Shown: one piece after another, positions 1 to 10,508 of the stretch | How the letters are laid out: each line of letters starts with the position of its first letter | How positions within the stretch are numbered: the stretch's first letter is position 1 | NCBI RefSeq assembly: GCF_019247635.1 | Contig: NZ_JAFBAR010000095.1 | Coordinates: forward strand, 1-50,809 | Direction of reading: 5' to 3' | DNA length: 50,809 bases | DNA from: Mycobacterium sp. | GTDB taxonomy: Bacteria > Actinomycetota > Actinomycetes > Mycobacteriales > Mycobacteriaceae | Made by a program: the position numbers and the translations under genes | The notes under the pieces: generated by a model | The model's database searches: none | Seen by the model: only the letters and a program-made list of their open reading frames with translations | What the model was told of the DNA's origin: nothing

Positions 1-2
1 AG

Positions 3-1913
3 CCCGGCGTATATCGATTCCGGGACCAGTACGGCCGGGTGATCTACGTCGGCAAGGCCAAAAGCCTGCGCAGCCGGCTGACCTCCTATTTCGCCGACGT
101 CGCGAGCCTGCACCCGCGGACTCGGCAGATGGTGACCACCGCCGCCAAGGTGGAGTGGACGGTGGTCAAAACCGAGGTCGAGGCGCTGCAGCTGGAATAC
201 AACTGGATCAAGGAGTTCGATCCGCGATTCAACGTCCGTTACCGCGACGACAAGTCGTATCCGGTGCTGGCCGTCACCCTCAACGAGGAGTATCCCCGGC
301 TCATGGTCTACCGGGGGCCGCGTCGCAAAGGCGTGCGGTATTTCGGGCCGTACTCGCACGCGTGGGCCATCCGTGAAACGCTCGACCTGCTGACGAGGGT
401 GTTTCCGGCGAGGACCTGTTCGGCCGGAGTGTTCAAGCGGCACAGTCAAATTGACCGCCCCTGCCTGCTCGGCTACATCGACAAATGCTCGGCGCCGTGT
501 GTCGGCCGGGTCAGCGCCGAGCAGCATCGCCGGATCGTAGAAGACTTCTGCGACTTCCTGTCGGGCAAGACGGACCGGTTCGCCAAAGAGCTGGAACACA
601 AGATGCACGCGGCATCCGACCAACTCGACTTCGAGCGCGCGGCACGCCTCCGTGACGACCTCGGCGCGCTGAAGCGCGCCATGGAAAAGCAGGCGGTGGT
701 GCTCGGCGACGGCACCGACGCCGACGTGGTGGCCTTCGCCGACGACGAACTGCAGGCGGCGGTGCAGGTGTTCCACGTCCGCGGCGGGCGTGTTCGCGGC
801 CAGCGCGGCTGGATCGTCGAAAAGCCCGGGGGCCCGGGCGAATCCGGCGAGGAACAGCTGGTCGAGCAATTCCTCACCCAGTTCTATGGCGACCAGGTGG
901 AACTGGACGGCGCCGCCGACGGGGCCGCCAACCCGGTTCCGCGCGAGGTGCTGGTGCCGTGCCTGCCGTCCAACACCGAGGAGTTGGCAACCTGGCTGTC
1001 GAGTCTGCGCGGATCCCGGGTCGCCATCAGGGTGCCGCGCCGTGGCGACAAGCGGGCGCTGGCCGACACCGTGCACCGCAACGCGAAAGATGCCCTGCAG
1101 CAACACAAGCTGAAGCGGGCGGGCGACTTCACCGCCAGATCAGCGGCGCTGCAGAACATTCAGGAAGCGCTGGGTCTGGCCGAGGCCCCGCTGAGGATCG
1201 AGTGCGTCGACGTCAGCCACGTGCAGGGCACCGACGTGGTGGGCTCCCTGGTGGTGTTCGAGGATGGACTGCCCCGCAAATCGGACTACCGGCACTTCGG
1301 CATCCGGGAAGCAGCGGGCCGAGGCCGCTCCGACGACGTCGCCTCCATCGCAGAGGTGACCCGCCGCCGGTTCCTACGCCACCTGCAAGACCAGAATGAT
1401 CCGAATCTCCTTTCCCCAGAAGGCAAATCGCGCAGGTTCGCCTACCCGCCCAATCTGTACGTGGTGGATGGCGGTGCGGCACAGGTCAATGCGGCCAGCG
1501 CGGTGCTCGACGACCTCGGCATCACCGACGTCGCGGTGATCGGTCTGGCCAAACGGCTGGAAGAGGTGTGGGTGCCCTCGGAGCCGGACCCGATCATCAT
1601 GCCGCGCAACAGCGAGGGGCTCTACCTGTTGCAGCGGGTGCGTGACGAGGCGCACCGGTTTGCCATCACCTACCATCGCAGCAAGCGATCCAAGCGGATG
1701 ACGGCATCGGCGCTGGACGCGGTGCCCGGATTGGGAGAGCATCGTCGGAAGGCTTTGGTGACCCACTTCGGATCGATAGCCCGCCTCAAGGAGGCCACCG
1801 TCGACCAGATCACTGCCGTTCCAGGGATCGGGGTGGCCACGGCCACCGCGGTCCTCGAGGCGCTGCGACCCGAACCCCGGGAGGCCAACGGCTCCGGCGG
1901 AGCTCAACAATGA
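3..1913 (+). CDS. uvrC: UvrABC system protein C, 5' end missing
   Basis: UvrC makes the 3' and 5' incisions in nucleotide excision repair after UvrAB has located damage. The reading frame is already open at base 3 (PGVYRFRD, then [10 protein letters not shown]), which is the GIY-YIG nuclease core. Only about the first 10-15 residues of the family's usual ~645 are outside the window. Then follow a Cys-rich stretch ([19 protein letters not shown]) near residues 138-160, the UVR motif ([13 protein letters not shown]) near 205, the RNase H-like nuclease domain from about 398 (ECVDVSH), and tandem helix-hairpin-helix motifs (VPGLG, VPGIG) near 570-615. The stop codon overlaps the rapZ start as ATGA, so the two are probably co-translated. 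Identity is very secure; the true start cannot be seen. Confidence 0.97.
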   Translation, partial: PGVYRFRDQYGRVIYVGKAKSLRSRLTSYFADVASLHPRTRQMVTTAAKVEWTVVKTEVEALQLEYNWIKEFDPRFNVRYRDDKSYPVLAVTLNEEYPRLMVYRGPRRKGVRYFGPYSHAWAIRETLDLLTRVFPARTCSAGVFKRHSQIDRPCLLGYIDKCSAPCVGRVSAEQHRRIVEDFCDFLSGKTDRFAKELEHKMHAASDQLDFERAARLRDDLGALKRAMEKQAVVLGDGTDADVVAFADDELQAAVQVFHVRGGRVRGQRGWIVEKPGGPGESGEEQLVEQFLTQFYGDQVELDGAADGAANPVPREVLVPCLPSNTEELATWLSSLRGSRVAIRVPRRGDKRALADTVHRNAKDALQQHKLKRAGDFTARSAALQNIQEALGLAEAPLRIECVDVSHVQGTDVVGSLVVFEDGLPRKSDYRHFGIREAAGRGRSDDVASIAEVTRRRFLRHLQDQNDPNLLSPEGKSRRFAYPPNLYVVDGGAAQVNAASAVLDDLGITDVAVIGLAKRLEEVWVPSEPDPIIMPRNSEGLYLLQRVRDEAHRFAITYHRSKRSKRMTASALDAVPGLGEHRRKALVTHFGSIARLKEATVDQITAVPGIGVATATAVLEALRPEPREANGSGGAQQ

Positions 1914-2794
1914 CCGTCGAGGAAACACCGGCCGACATCGACGTCGTGCTGGTGACCGGCCTGTCGGGAGCCGGGCGCGGCACCGCGGCCAAAGTGCTCG
2001 AGGACCTGGGCTGGTATGTGGCCGACAATTTGCCACCCCAGTTGATCACCCGGATGGTCGATTTCGGGTTGGCGGCCGGGTCCCGCATCACCCAACTGGC
2101 CGTGGTGATGGACGTGCGGTCCCGCGGATTTACCGGCGACCTGGACGAGGTGCGCAATGAACTGGCCACCCGCAACATCACCCCCCGGGTGGTGTTCATG
2201 GAGGCGTCCGACGACATGCTGGTCCGCCGCTACGAACAGAATCGACGCAGCCATCCGCTACAGGGCGAGCAGACCCTGGCCGAAGGCATCGCCGCGGAGC
2301 GACGGATGCTGGCCCCGGTTCGGGCCACCGCCGACCTGATCATCGACACGTCGACGCTGTCGGTTCGGGGCTTGCGGGAAAGCATCGAGCGGGCCTTCGC
2401 CGGCGGCGGCGCGGCGACCACCAGCGTCACGGTCGAATCGTTCGGTTTCAAGTACGGCCTGCCGATGGACGCCGACATGGTCATGGACGTCCGGTTCCTG
2501 CCCAATCCGCACTGGGTCGACGAGTTGCGCCCCCTCACCGGCCAACACCCGGAGGTTCGCGACTACGTGCTCGGCCAACCCGGAGCGGCCGAGTTCCTCG
2601 AGACTTACCATCGATTGCTATCCCTGGTTGTCGACGGCTATCGCCGGGAAGGGAAGCGCTACATGACGATCGCGGTTGGCTGCACCGGCGGCAAGCACCG
2701 CAGTGTGGCGATCGCGGAAGCGTTGATGGGATTACTGCAGTCCGATCTGCAACTGTCGGTGCGGGTGTTGCACCGGGACCTGGGTCGCGAATGA
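1910..2794 (+). CDS. rapZ: RapZ/YvcJ-family nucleotide-binding protein
   Basis: 294 aa. It belongs to the RapZ (YvcJ, UPF0042) P-loop family; RapZ is an RNA-binding regulator of amino-sugar synthesis in enterobacteria, and the actinobacterial role is less clear. The P-loop near residues 17-24 reads GLSGAGRG, with Arg where the canonical Walker A Lys would be; as I recall this is also so in M. tuberculosis Rv1421. The conserved C-terminal block [16 protein letters not shown] is intact. The ATG overlaps the uvrC stop by 4 nt, and the stop overlaps the next start by 4 nt (ATGA twice), so this is the second gene of a tightly coupled operon ending in whiA. Family assignment is secure; function in this organism is inference. 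Confidence 0.95.
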   Translation: MTVEETPADIDVVLVTGLSGAGRGTAAKVLEDLGWYVADNLPPQLITRMVDFGLAAGSRITQLAVVMDVRSRGFTGDLDEVRNELATRNITPRVVFMEASDDMLVRRYEQNRRSHPLQGEQTLAEGIAAERRMLAPVRATADLIIDTSTLSVRGLRESIERAFAGGGAATTSVTVESFGFKYGLPMDADMVMDVRFLPNPHWVDELRPLTGQHPEVRDYVLGQPGAAEFLETYHRLLSLVVDGYRREGKRYMTIAVGCTGGKHRSVAIAEALMGLLQSDLQLSVRVLHRDLGRE

Positions 2795-3855
2795 CGGACT
2801 GCATAGTGGCGCTGGGCGGCGGACACGGCCTGCACGCGACGCTGTCCGCGGCGCGCCGCCTGACGCCCCATGTCACAGCGATAGTGACGGTCGCCGATGA
2901 CGGGGGCTCCTCGGGCCGGCTGCGCAGCGAACTGGAGGTGATACCGCCGGGTGATCTGCGAATGGCGTTGGCGGCCTTGGCATCCGACAGCCCATATGGG
3001 CGCCTGTGGGCCACCATCCTGCAGCACCGATTCGGGGGCAGCGGCGCCCTGGCCGGACATCCGATCGGCAACCTGATGCTGGCCGGCCTCAGCGAAGTCC
3101 TGGGCGACCCGGTCGCCGCGCTCGACGAACTCGGGCGGATCCTCGGCGTCAAGGGTCGGGTGTTGCCGATGTGCCCGATCGCCCTGCAGATCGAGGCCGA
3201 CGTGTCGGGCCTGGAGGCCGACCCGCGGATCTTCCGGTTGATCCGCGGGCAGGTCGCCATCGCGACCACGCCGGGCAAGGTGCGGCGGGTCCGATTGCTT
3301 CCGGCCGATCCGCCGGCCACCCGGCAGGCCGTCGACGCGATCATGGCCGCCGATCTGGTGGTGCTGGGGCCCGGGTCGTGGTTCACCAGCGTGCTTCCGC
3401 ATGTGTTGGTGCCGGGACTGGCCGCGGCCCTGCGAGCCACCACGGCCCGACGGGCGCTGGTGCTGAACTTGGTGGCCGAGCCGGGGGAGACGGCCGGTTT
3501 CTCGGTGGAGCGGCACCTGCATGTGCTGGCCCAGCACGCGCCGGGATTCACCGTCCACGACATCGTGATCGACGCCGAACGTGTGCCCAGCGATCGGGAA
3601 CGGGAACAACTGCGCCGCACCGCGACACTGCTGCAGGCCGAGGTCCACTTCGTCGATGTGGCCAGACCTGGTACACCTTTACATGACCCAGGCAAGTTGG
3701 CGGCAGCCCTGGATGGGGTGCGGGTGCGCGACAAGCGTCCGGCAGGGCCAACAACGGCGGCCACCGAGGAGTTGCGGATTGGCGGCGAGCGTCAGCAGAC
3801 CGGTGTGCCTGGACCGGGGAGCGATGGACCGAGGGGTGACGACGCGTGGCGATGA
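2791..3855 (+). CDS. cuvA: YvcK/CuvA family protein (cell wall and carbon metabolism factor)
   Basis: 354 aa, YvcK/CofD-like family. YvcK proteins bind UDP-sugars and are needed for cell shape and growth on gluconeogenic carbon; the mycobacterial member (Rv1422) is called CuvA. Visible hallmarks are the N-terminal glycine-rich ALGGGHGLH motif at residues 7-15, [12 protein letters not shown] near 36-47, the PPGDLRMAL block near 53, and GNLMLAGL near 90. The last ~50 residues are polar, Pro/Gly-rich and probably disordered. The start overlaps rapZ by 4 nt and the end overlaps whiA by up to 10 nt, giving the rapZ-yvcK-whiA trio typical of Gram-positive bacteria. Confidence 0.94.
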   Translation: MTDCIVALGGGHGLHATLSAARRLTPHVTAIVTVADDGGSSGRLRSELEVIPPGDLRMALAALASDSPYGRLWATILQHRFGGSGALAGHPIGNLMLAGLSEVLGDPVAALDELGRILGVKGRVLPMCPIALQIEADVSGLEADPRIFRLIRGQVAIATTPGKVRRVRLLPADPPATRQAVDAIMAADLVVLGPGSWFTSVLPHVLVPGLAAALRATTARRALVLNLVAEPGETAGFSVERHLHVLAQHAPGFTVHDIVIDAERVPSDREREQLRRTATLLQAEVHFVDVARPGTPLHDPGKLAAALDGVRVRDKRPAGPTTAATEELRIGGERQQTGVPGPGSDGPRGDDAWR

Positions 3856-4829
3856 CGACCGAAGTCAAGGACGAGCTGAGCCGTCTACTGGTGAAATCGG
3901 TCAGCGCCCGGCGCGCGGAAGTGACGTCCCTGCTGCGGTTCGCTGGTGGGCTGCACATCGTGGCCGGCCGGGTGGTGGTCGAGGCCGAGGTGGACTTGGG
4001 CAGCATCGCGCGGCGGTTGCGCAAGGACATCTATGACCTCTACGGCTACAACGCGGTTGTGCATGTGTTGTCGGCCAGCGGGATTCGCAAGAGCACTCGC
4101 TATGTGCTGCGGGTTGCCAGCGATGGTGAGGCGCTGGCACGTCAGACCGGGCTGCTCGACATGCGCGGGCGGCCGGTGCGCGGGCTGCCGGCCCAAGTCG
4201 TGGGAGGCAGTGTCGCCGACGCCGAAGCCGCGTGGCGAGGGGCATTCTTGGCACATGGTTCGTTGACCGAGCCGGGACGGTCTTCGGCGCTGGAGGTCAG
4301 TTGCCCAGGGCCGGAGGCTGCGCTTGCGTTGGTGGGCGCGGCGCGCCGGCTGGGCGTCAGCGCCAAGGCCCGCGAGGTACGCGGCGCGGATCGCGTGGTG
4401 GTGCGCGACGGCGAGGCGATCGGCGCGTTGTTGACCCGGATGGGTGCCCAGGACACCCGCCTGGTCTGGGAGGAACGCCGGATGCGGCGCGAGGTGCGCG
4501 CGACGGCCAACCGGTTGGCCAACTTCGACGACGCCAACCTGCGCCGCTCGGCACGGGCCGCGGTGGCGGCGGCGGCCCGGGTGGAGCGGGCGCTGGACAT
4601 ACTCGGCGACGGCGTGCCGGATCATCTGGCCTCGGCCGGCAAGCTGCGCGTCGAGCACCGGCAGGCGTCCCTGGAGGAATTGGGCCGGCTCGCTGACCCG
4701 CCGATGACGAAAGACGCTGTGGCGGGCCGTATTCGGCGGTTGCTGTCGATGGCCGATCGCAAGGCGAAGGTGGAAGGCATTCCCGATACCGAATCCGCGG
4801 TGACGCCGGACCTGCTGGAGGATGCCTGA
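3846..4829 (+). CDS. whiA: WhiA, DNA-binding sporulation/division regulator
   Basis: 327 aa. WhiA combines an N-terminal LAGLIDADG homing-endonuclease-like fold without nuclease function and a C-terminal helix-turn-helix. In Streptomyces it works with WhiB on division and sporulation genes; in mycobacteria it is a conserved nucleoid/division-linked protein. The N-terminal half shows the family sequence ([24 protein letters not shown]) and the C-terminal HTH region reads [20 protein letters not shown] give the GTG at 3846. An ATG at 3852, six bases in, would make the same 4-nt ATGA overlap with the upstream stop as the other operon junctions and is an equally good start. Confidence 0.95.
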   Translation: MAMTTEVKDELSRLLVKSVSARRAEVTSLLRFAGGLHIVAGRVVVEAEVDLGSIARRLRKDIYDLYGYNAVVHVLSASGIRKSTRYVLRVASDGEALARQTGLLDMRGRPVRGLPAQVVGGSVADAEAAWRGAFLAHGSLTEPGRSSALEVSCPGPEAALALVGAARRLGVSAKAREVRGADRVVVRDGEAIGALLTRMGAQDTRLVWEERRMRREVRATANRLANFDDANLRRSARAAVAAAARVERALDILGDGVPDHLASAGKLRVEHRQASLEELGRLADPPMTKDAVAGRIRRLLSMADRKAKVEGIPDTESAVTPDLLEDA

Positions 4830-4838
4830 CGTGCGGGC

Positions 4839-4844
4839 TACGGT
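4839..4844 (+). promoter_or_regulatory. -10 box of a leaderless promoter for the WS/DGAT gene
   Basis: TACGGT fits the mycobacterial TANNNT -10 pattern and ends 6 nt before the ATG at 4851, so transcription would start at or next to the start codon. No Shine-Dalgarno sequence precedes this ATG, although the gene lies only 21 bp after whiA. Confidence 0.55.
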
Positions 4845-4850
4845 CATGGC

Positions 4851-6239
4851 ATGAAGCGGCTTTCGAGTGTTGACGCAGCGTTCTGGTCTGCCGAAACGGC
4901 GGGCTGGCATATGCACGTCGGTGCATTGGCGATCTGCGATCTCACCGATGCTCCCGACTACAGCTTCCAGCGACTGCGCGAAATGCTGATCGAGCGGTTG
5001 CCGGAGTTGCCGCAGCTCCGCTGGCGCGTTACCGGCGCCCCGCTCGGGCTGGATCGGCCCTGGTTCGTCGAGGACGAGGACCTCGATATCGACTTCCACC
5101 TTCGCCGCATCGGCGTCCCTGCCCCGGGTGGCCGGCGTGAGGTCGACGAGTTGGTGGGCCGGTTGATGTCCTACAAACTGGACCGCTCCCGACCGCTGTG
5201 GGAGCTGTGGGTCATCGAGGGCGTCAAGGGCAACCGGATCGCGACGCTGACCAAGATGCACCACGCCATCGTCGACGGGGTTTCGGGAGCGGGCCTGGGC
5301 GAAATCCTGTTGGACGTCACCCCCGAACCCCGACCGGCCAACAAGGAGACGGTGGGTTCGCTGGTGGGATTCCAGTTGCCCGGCCTGGAGCGGCGCGCGC
5401 TGGGTGCGCTGTACAACGTGGCGGTCAAGACGCCGTTTCGGATCACCAGACTGCTAGAGCAGACGGTTCGGCAGCAGATCGCCGCGCTGGGCGTGAGCCA
5501 GAAACCGCCGGGCTACTTCGAGGCGCCCAAGACCCGATTCAACGCGACGGTGTCACCGCACCGGCGGATCACCGGGTGCCGCGTCGAGCTGGAGCGCGCC
5601 AAGGTTGTCAAGGACGCCTATGGCGTCAAACTCAACGACGTCGTGCTTGCGCTCGTAGCCGGCGCCGCCCGCGAGTACCTGCTGAAACACGATGAGCTGC
5701 CGGACAAACCGCTGATCGCCCAGATCCCGGTATCGACGCGCACCAGCGAAAGCAAGGACGAAGTCGGCAACAAGATCAGCTCGATGACCGCGTCGTTGGC
5801 CACCGACATCGAAGACCCCGCCAAACGAATCAAGGCCATCCACGAAAGCACGCAGAGTGCAAAGGGAATGGCCAAGGCGCTCTCGGCGCATCAGATCATG
5901 GGCCTCACCGAGACCACGCCGCCCGGGCTGCTGCAGCTGGCGGCGCGTGCGTATACGGCGTCGGGGTTATCGCACAACCTGGCCCCACTGAACCTGGTCG
6001 TGTCCAACGTTCCCGGGCCGCAGATGCCGTTGTACATGGCCGGCGCCAAGCTGGAGTCGCTGGTGCCACTCGGGCCGCCGGTGATGGACATCGCCCTGAA
6101 CATCACCTGCTTCTCCTACGAGAAGTACCTGGATTTCGGCTTCGTCACCACACCCGAAGTCGCCAATGACATCGACGAGATGGCGCGTGCCGTGGAACCG
6201 GCGCTGACCGAACTCGAGAAAGCGGCGGGACTCAGGTAG
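4851..6239 (+). CDS. Wax ester synthase/diacylglycerol acyltransferase (WS/DGAT), Rv1425-like
   Basis: 462 aa. WS/DGAT enzymes join acyl-CoA to diacylglycerol or fatty alcohol to make triacylglycerol or wax ester, the storage lipids of mycobacteria. The catalytic HHxxxDG motif is intact as HHAIVDG at residues 137-143. The N-terminus (LSSVDAAFW) and the later [10 protein letters not shown] block are typical. It matches the gene after whiA in M. tuberculosis (Rv1425). Its 3' end overlaps the convergent lipO gene by 8 bp, and an acyltransferase and an acyl-CoA synthetase follow, so a role in storage or envelope lipid assembly is likely. The exact acceptor is unknown. Confidence 0.93.
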   Translation: MKRLSSVDAAFWSAETAGWHMHVGALAICDLTDAPDYSFQRLREMLIERLPELPQLRWRVTGAPLGLDRPWFVEDEDLDIDFHLRRIGVPAPGGRREVDELVGRLMSYKLDRSRPLWELWVIEGVKGNRIATLTKMHHAIVDGVSGAGLGEILLDVTPEPRPANKETVGSLVGFQLPGLERRALGALYNVAVKTPFRITRLLEQTVRQQIAALGVSQKPPGYFEAPKTRFNATVSPHRRITGCRVELERAKVVKDAYGVKLNDVVLALVAGAAREYLLKHDELPDKPLIAQIPVSTRTSESKDEVGNKISSMTASLATDIEDPAKRIKAIHESTQSAKGMAKALSAHQIMGLTETTPPGLLQLAARAYTASGLSHNLAPLNLVVSNVPGPQMPLYMAGAKLESLVPLGPPVMDIALNITCFSYEKYLDFGFVTTPEVANDIDEMARAVEPALTELEKAAGLR

Positions 6240-7491
6240 CCGCGGGCGGGTTGGTCGCGTACACCCAGGACAAAAACCGGGCGACGGCCTCGGCGGACTT
6301 ATGCGCTCGTGGTGAGCCGAAGATGTCGAAAGCGTGTTGGGCGTAGGGCAATTCGGCGTAGGCGACCGGGGCCTTGGAGACTTGCCGCAGTTCGTCGACG
6401 AACTCGCGCGCCTCTTCCACCGGGATCAGCGAGTCGTTGCTGCCGTGCAGCACGAAAAACGGTGGCGCGTCGGCTTTTACGTGCTGGATCGGGGACGCGT
6501 CCAGATAGATATCCCGGTGGGTGGCGAGTTTCTGCTTGACTACCATCCTTTCCAGGATTTCGACGAAGTCGGCGCGGCCCTTTGCCTCGGTGGAAAACCA
6601 GTCGTAGCGCCCGTAGAACGGGACGGCCGCGACCACCGAGGTGTCGGCCTCTTCGAAGTCGGGCTGAAATGCGGGATCGTTCTGCGTCAGGGCCGCCAAC
6701 GCGCAAAGATGGCCGCCGGCCGAACCACCGCTGATCGCAACGAAATTCGGGTCGCCACCGTAGGCCGCGATGTTCTCCTTGACCCAGCTCAGCGCGCGCT
6801 TGACATCGACGATGTGGTCGGGCCAGGTGTGCACGGGAGCGACTCGGTAGCTGATCGACACGCACACCCAACCGCGGGCAACCAGGTGGCTCATCAGGGG
6901 ATACGCCTGGGGCCGACGCCACCCGATCATCCACGCGCCGCCGGGCACCTGTAGCAACACCGGCGCCTTGCCGTCGCGCGGCAGGTCGCGGTTCCGCCAG
7001 ATATCAGCCAGGTTGGCCCGCCCGTGCGGTCCGTAGGACACGATGTTGGTCTTCTCCACGTAGCGCCTGCGTGCCACCGCTGTTCGCAGCGGGAGGTTGC
7101 GTCGGCCACTCTTGGTCGGCTGGGTGGGGAGCTTGCTCAGTTCCTCGGCGTACTCCGGGCCCAGCTGTTCGGTCAGCCCCGACTCCAGCACCGGGCCGGG
7201 GGTGGTGGTACCGCGGTAGCGGATCACGCCCAGGATCGCCCAGGACGCGGCCGTCAGGGCCAGCGCCGCTTTGCCTTTCGGCCCGGCGAAGTCGCCGCGG
7301 CGACCGCGGCGCACGACGTCCAGCGCGGACGCGGTGGCATACAGGCCCGGCACCTCCGAGGTCGGCCACCCGAACCAGAACACCGGCACCGCGGCGTAAG
7401 CGTTGCGGGTCAGCGGGCGTAATCCGTTGGCGGCGTTGAGGAATTCCACCAGCCCGCGGGTCAGCGGCCGCCGCGTTAGCCGAAATTTCAT
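6232..7491 (-). CDS. lipO: Alpha/beta hydrolase, esterase/lipase LipO
   Basis: 419 aa, hormone-sensitive-lipase-like alpha/beta hydrolase. The likely triad is visible: Ser257 in the nucleophile elbow SGGSAGG, Asp353 in HGSNDSL, and His386 in AQHAF. The oxyanion loop is VPGGAW near 182-187 rather than the usual HGGG. A hydrophobic stretch near residues 75-92 could be a membrane anchor. The ATG overlaps the fadD12 stop by 4 nt (ATGA), so it is the last gene of the acyltransferase-fadD12-lipO operon. It is syntenic with Rv1426c. The substrate is unknown; short-chain esters or acylglycerols are the usual class. Confidence 0.92.
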   Translation of the reverse strand: MKFRLTRRPLTRGLVEFLNAANGLRPLTRNAYAAVPVFWFGWPTSEVPGLYATASALDVVRRGRRGDFAGPKGKAALALTAASWAILGVIRYRGTTTPGPVLESGLTEQLGPEYAEELSKLPTQPTKSGRRNLPLRTAVARRRYVEKTNIVSYGPHGRANLADIWRNRDLPRDGKAPVLLQVPGGAWMIGWRRPQAYPLMSHLVARGWVCVSISYRVAPVHTWPDHIVDVKRALSWVKENIAAYGGDPNFVAISGGSAGGHLCALAALTQNDPAFQPDFEEADTSVVAAVPFYGRYDWFSTEAKGRADFVEILERMVVKQKLATHRDIYLDASPIQHVKADAPPFFVLHGSNDSLIPVEEAREFVDELRQVSKAPVAYAELPYAQHAFDIFGSPRAHKSAEAVARFLSWVYATNPPAAT

Positions 7492-9110
7492 GAGTCCCCC
7501 ACCCGTGCCTTGAGTTCGTTGCGCAGGATCTTGCCGGTGTTACCGCGGGGCAGCTCGTCGAGGATCGAGAGTTCCCGAGGCACCTTGTAATTGGCCAGGT
7601 TTTCCCGGACGTGCTGCTTGAGGGCCTCGACGTCGGCCGACGCGCCGGGCTCGAGCACCACGAACGCCGCCAGTCGCTGGCCGTATTGCTCGTCGTCCAC
7701 ACCGATCACCGCGGCCTCCGCGACGTCGGGATGTGCCGTCAGCGTCTTCTCCACCTCGATCGGGTAGACGTTCTCGCCCCCGGAGACGATCATCTCGTCG
7801 TCCCGCCCAACGACGAAGAGCCGACCGGCCTCGTCGAGGTAGCCGACGTCACCGGAGGACATGAAGTCGGCGTGGAAATGCTTGGTCTTGCCGGATGTGT
7901 AGCCGTCGAACTGGGTGTCGTTGCGGACGTAGATCGTGCCGACTTCGCCGGTGGGCATTTCGTTGAAATCTGAGTCCAGGATGCGGATTTCGGTTCCGCC
8001 AGCCGGCCTGCCCGCGGTGTCGGGGGCGGCCCGCAGGTCGGCCGGCGTTGCGGTGGCGATCATGCCGGCTTCGGTGGCGTTGTAGTTGTTATAGATCACG
8101 TCCCCGAACTGATCCATGAACGCGATGACGACGTCGGGTCGCATCCGGGAACCGGATGCGGCGGCAAAGCGCAACGATCGTCCGCTGTAGCGGCCGCGGA
8201 CTTCGGCGGGCAACTCCATGATGCGGTCGAACATCACCGGCACCACCGCCAGACCTGTTGCCTGGTAGCGATCGATCAGGTCCAGCGTGGCCTCCGGGTC
8301 GAATTTGCGGCGGGTGACCACCGTGCAGGCCATCGACGCGGCGAAGATCAACTGCGAAAAGCCCCACGCGTGAAACATCGGCGCCACGATCACGATGGGT
8401 TCCTCGGCCCGCCAGGGTGTGCGGTCCAGGATCGCCTTGAGTGTTCCAACTCCAGCTCCGCCGCCAGATTGCTTGGCGCCCTTGGGCGCTCCGGTGGTGC
8501 CCGAGGTCAGCAGGATCACCTTGCCTTTGCGGCCGGTGCGCTCGGGCTGCTGGCCGATGTGCTCGGCGATGAGCTTCTCGACCGTGCGGTCGTGCTCGCC
8601 GTCGGTCCATGCCACGATGCGCGTCGCGTTCGGCTTGTCGGCCAGCGCGCGGTCCACCGTTGCGGTGAATTCCTCGTCGTAAATGACAGCGTCGACATCC
8701 TCGCGGTTGACCACGTCGGCCAGCGCCGGTCCGGCGAACGATGTGTTCAGCAAGAGGATGTCGGAGCCGATGCGGTTGGCGCCCACCAACGCCTCGACGA
8801 AACCGCGGTGATTGCGGCACATGATGCCGACAACCTGTGGCTGGCCGGAGGGAAGGTCCTGCAGCGCGGCGCCCAGCGCGTTGATCCGCTCGTCGAGCTG
8901 GCGCCAGGTCAGCGTGCCCAGCTCGTCGATCAAGCCGGGCCGGTCCGGGCAGCGTTGCGCCGCGGTGGCGAAGCCCACCGTCATCCCCAGGCCTTCGCGG
9001 CGCATGGCCGCGGCCATCTTCAGGTAGCGGTCCGGCCGCAGCGGCGCGATCATCCGAGCGCGCGCCAGGGTGCTGATCAATCCGACGGTGTCATTGATAC
9101 GAGATGCCAT
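7488..9110 (-). CDS. fadD12: Fatty-acid-CoA ligase FadD12 (AMP-binding)
   Basis: 540 aa, ANL-superfamily adenylate-forming enzyme that activates a fatty acid to acyl-AMP and then acyl-CoA. The P-loop-like core TSGTTGAPKGAK is near residues 200-210, the hinge region GRDDEMIVSGGENVYP near 430-450, and the catalytic Lys in RGNTGKILRNEL near 527. The length is normal for bacterial fatty-acyl-CoA synthetases. It starts 3 bp after the acyltransferase stop and its own stop overlaps lipO, so the three are surely one transcript. Activated acyl chains made here could feed the neighbouring acyltransferases. Orthologous position: Rv1427c. Confidence 0.94.
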   Translation of the reverse strand: MASRINDTVGLISTLARARMIAPLRPDRYLKMAAAMRREGLGMTVGFATAAQRCPDRPGLIDELGTLTWRQLDERINALGAALQDLPSGQPQVVGIMCRNHRGFVEALVGANRIGSDILLLNTSFAGPALADVVNREDVDAVIYDEEFTATVDRALADKPNATRIVAWTDGEHDRTVEKLIAEHIGQQPERTGRKGKVILLTSGTTGAPKGAKQSGGGAGVGTLKAILDRTPWRAEEPIVIVAPMFHAWGFSQLIFAASMACTVVTRRKFDPEATLDLIDRYQATGLAVVPVMFDRIMELPAEVRGRYSGRSLRFAAASGSRMRPDVVIAFMDQFGDVIYNNYNATEAGMIATATPADLRAAPDTAGRPAGGTEIRILDSDFNEMPTGEVGTIYVRNDTQFDGYTSGKTKHFHADFMSSGDVGYLDEAGRLFVVGRDDEMIVSGGENVYPIEVEKTLTAHPDVAEAAVIGVDDEQYGQRLAAFVVLEPGASADVEALKQHVRENLANYKVPRELSILDELPRGNTGKILRNELKARVGDS

Positions 9111-9113
9111 GGC

Positions 9114-9908
9114 TCAGCCCAGAATCGGGAAACGTCGGTGGGCGGCGAGATCGTTGAGGGCGTCCTGCATCACCGACCGCACGTGCTCGTCGACCTCGGC
9201 GACATCGGGATCCTCGCCGAACTCCCTGGCTATGTCGATCGGCTCGAGCACCTGGGTGACGATCTTGGCGGGCAGCGGCAGGTTGGGCGGGATCGCGGCG
9301 CTGAACCCGAACGGAAAGCCGAACGACAGCGGCAGGATATCTACGCGCATCAGGCGTTTCAGCTGTAGTGTCCGGGCCAGCCACCTGCCGCGGGAAAGGT
9401 AAAGCTGGGTCTCCTGCCCGCCGATGGACACCGCGGGCACGATCGGCACGCCCGCTTCGATAGCCGTGCGGACGTATCCCGTGCGACCGTTGAAGTCAAT
9501 GACGTTTTCCGACACCGTCGGCCGGTACACGTCGTAGTCGCCGCCGGGAAAGACCACCACGACGCCGCCGGACCGCAGCGCCGCGGCCGCGTTCTCACGG
9601 TTGGCCCGGATGTAGCCGACCCGCCGGAAGAAGTCGGCCGTCGGACCCATGAAGATGAAGTCGTGGCTCAGCGTGTAGACCGGCCGGTCGTAGCCGAACT
9701 TGTCGTAGAAGGCGACGCTAAAGATCGGAACGTCCATCGGGAACTGGCCGCCCGAGTGGTTGGCGACCACCAGCGCGCCCCCCGGCGGAAAGGACTCCAG
9801 CCCGTGCACCTCGGACCGGAAATACGTCTTGAGGGCCCTGCGCATCAAGCCCGTCAGGCGCTTGGTCAGCCCGGGATCGAATTTGCCGATGTCACCGCTA
9901 TCAGTCAC
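9114..9908 (-). CDS. Phospholipid/glycerol acyltransferase family protein, Rv1428c-like
   Basis: 264 aa, PlsC-like acyltransferase. The block I region reads VANHSGGQFPMD at residues 48-59, with His51 and an acidic residue farther off than the canonical HX4D spacing, so the catalytic pair is slightly atypical. The block III-like FPGGDYD is at 120-126 and VPIVPAVSIGG follows near 150. I chose the GTG at 9908 because an AAGGAG Shine-Dalgarno sequence lies 5 nt upstream and residue 2 onward is family-like. The frame stays open upstream to 10079, but that extension is Arg/Pro-rich and unconvincing. First gene of the fadD12-lipO operon. Confidence 0.9.
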   Translation of the reverse strand: MTDSGDIGKFDPGLTKRLTGLMRRALKTYFRSEVHGLESFPPGGALVVANHSGGQFPMDVPIFSVAFYDKFGYDRPVYTLSHDFIFMGPTADFFRRVGYIRANRENAAAALRSGGVVVVFPGGDYDVYRPTVSENVIDFNGRTGYVRTAIEAGVPIVPAVSIGGQETQLYLSRGRWLARTLQLKRLMRVDILPLSFGFPFGFSAAIPPNLPLPAKIVTQVLEPIDIAREFGEDPDVAEVDEHVRSVMQDALNDLAAHRRFPILG

Positions 9909-9976
9909 CTTGCTCCTTGAGGCCGCTGGAAGACCGCTTGAGGCCCGCTGCGCGCGAGCCCCTCGATCGTAGCGAC

Positions 9977-10020
9977 CGAAAATCCCACGTCCTCGCCCGC
10001 GGGCGGGAGAGTGATTTTCG
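9977..10020. repeat. Intergenic inverted repeat with GC-rich inner stem
   Basis: Arms CGAAAATC (9977-9984) and GATTTTCG (10013-10020) are perfectly complementary, and the interior contains a second self-complementary stretch, CTCGCCCG with CGGGCGGGAG. It lies in the 202-bp gap between two divergent genes. It could be an operator or a structured RNA element. I see nothing else in this gap except the Shine-Dalgarno sequences of the two genes. Confidence 0.5.
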
Positions 10021-10110
10021 TGACCGTCCGCTTCGTCGCTCGTCCATGGCGCCGTCCGAGGCGGTACGTTATCGTCCACTCAACATCAGACGCCGAGCTC
10101 GGGGAGACAC

Positions 10111-10476
10111 ATGGACGCGGCCACGCCTGGCGTTCGCGCCAACCGCCACCGCAGCGGCAGCAACCGGACGCCGCACTTCACTCATGGGAAACCCCTGCCG
10201 CCGCTGGCCAGGGACCTTTCCGCGGTGTCTACTCCGACGGCCGACCACCGTCAGGCCGCGTACTTTGTCCAGCTCCTCACCCAGCACCTTGAGCATGTCG
10301 AGCGCCGAATCGACAAGTCCCGCAAGGCAGTCACCGACAGTGGGGCCGGTGACGAGATCGACCACGTCCGCGGCTGTCTGACGCTCGTCGAAGAACAGGA
10401 GCGGCAAGCACTCGTGACCCTGATCGCGAAGCTGCAGCGGCGGTTCGTCGTGCCACGTGGGGGCGGGGGCTGCTAA
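10111..10476 (+). CDS. Small unknown protein with helical C-terminal half
   Basis: 121 aa; I do not recognise a family. The first ~40 residues are polar and probably disordered. From about residue 44 the sequence becomes charged and helical (YFVQLLTQHLEHVERRIDKS, then LVEEQERQALVTLIAKLQRRF), resembling a short coiled coil or helical hairpin. It ends in a Gly-rich tail with a terminal Cys. The ATG has a good GGGGAGA Shine-Dalgarno sequence 3 nt upstream, the main support for a real gene. It lies 46 bp before the DUF3556 gene on the same strand. Competing frames on both strands are open here but look like noise. Confidence 0.6.
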   Translation: MDAATPGVRANRHRSGSNRTPHFTHGKPLPPLARDLSAVSTPTADHRQAAYFVQLLTQHLEHVERRIDKSRKAVTDSGAGDEIDHVRGCLTLVEEQERQALVTLIAKLQRRFVVPRGGGGC

Positions 10477-10508
10477 GCCGAACCGCGATTTCGCGATGCG
10501 GGATGGAT

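Noticed and set aside
1910..2794. Lack of a Walker A Lys in RapZ as a sign of inactivation
   Set aside because: As I recall, the M. tuberculosis homologue has the same GLSGAGRG sequence, so it seems normal for the lineage and not a defect of this gene.
3885..5264. 459-codon open frame on - opposite cuvA, whiA and the WS/DGAT gene
   Set aside because: It spans three well-supported genes on + and has the Arg/His/Pro-rich composition of antisense GC-rich DNA.
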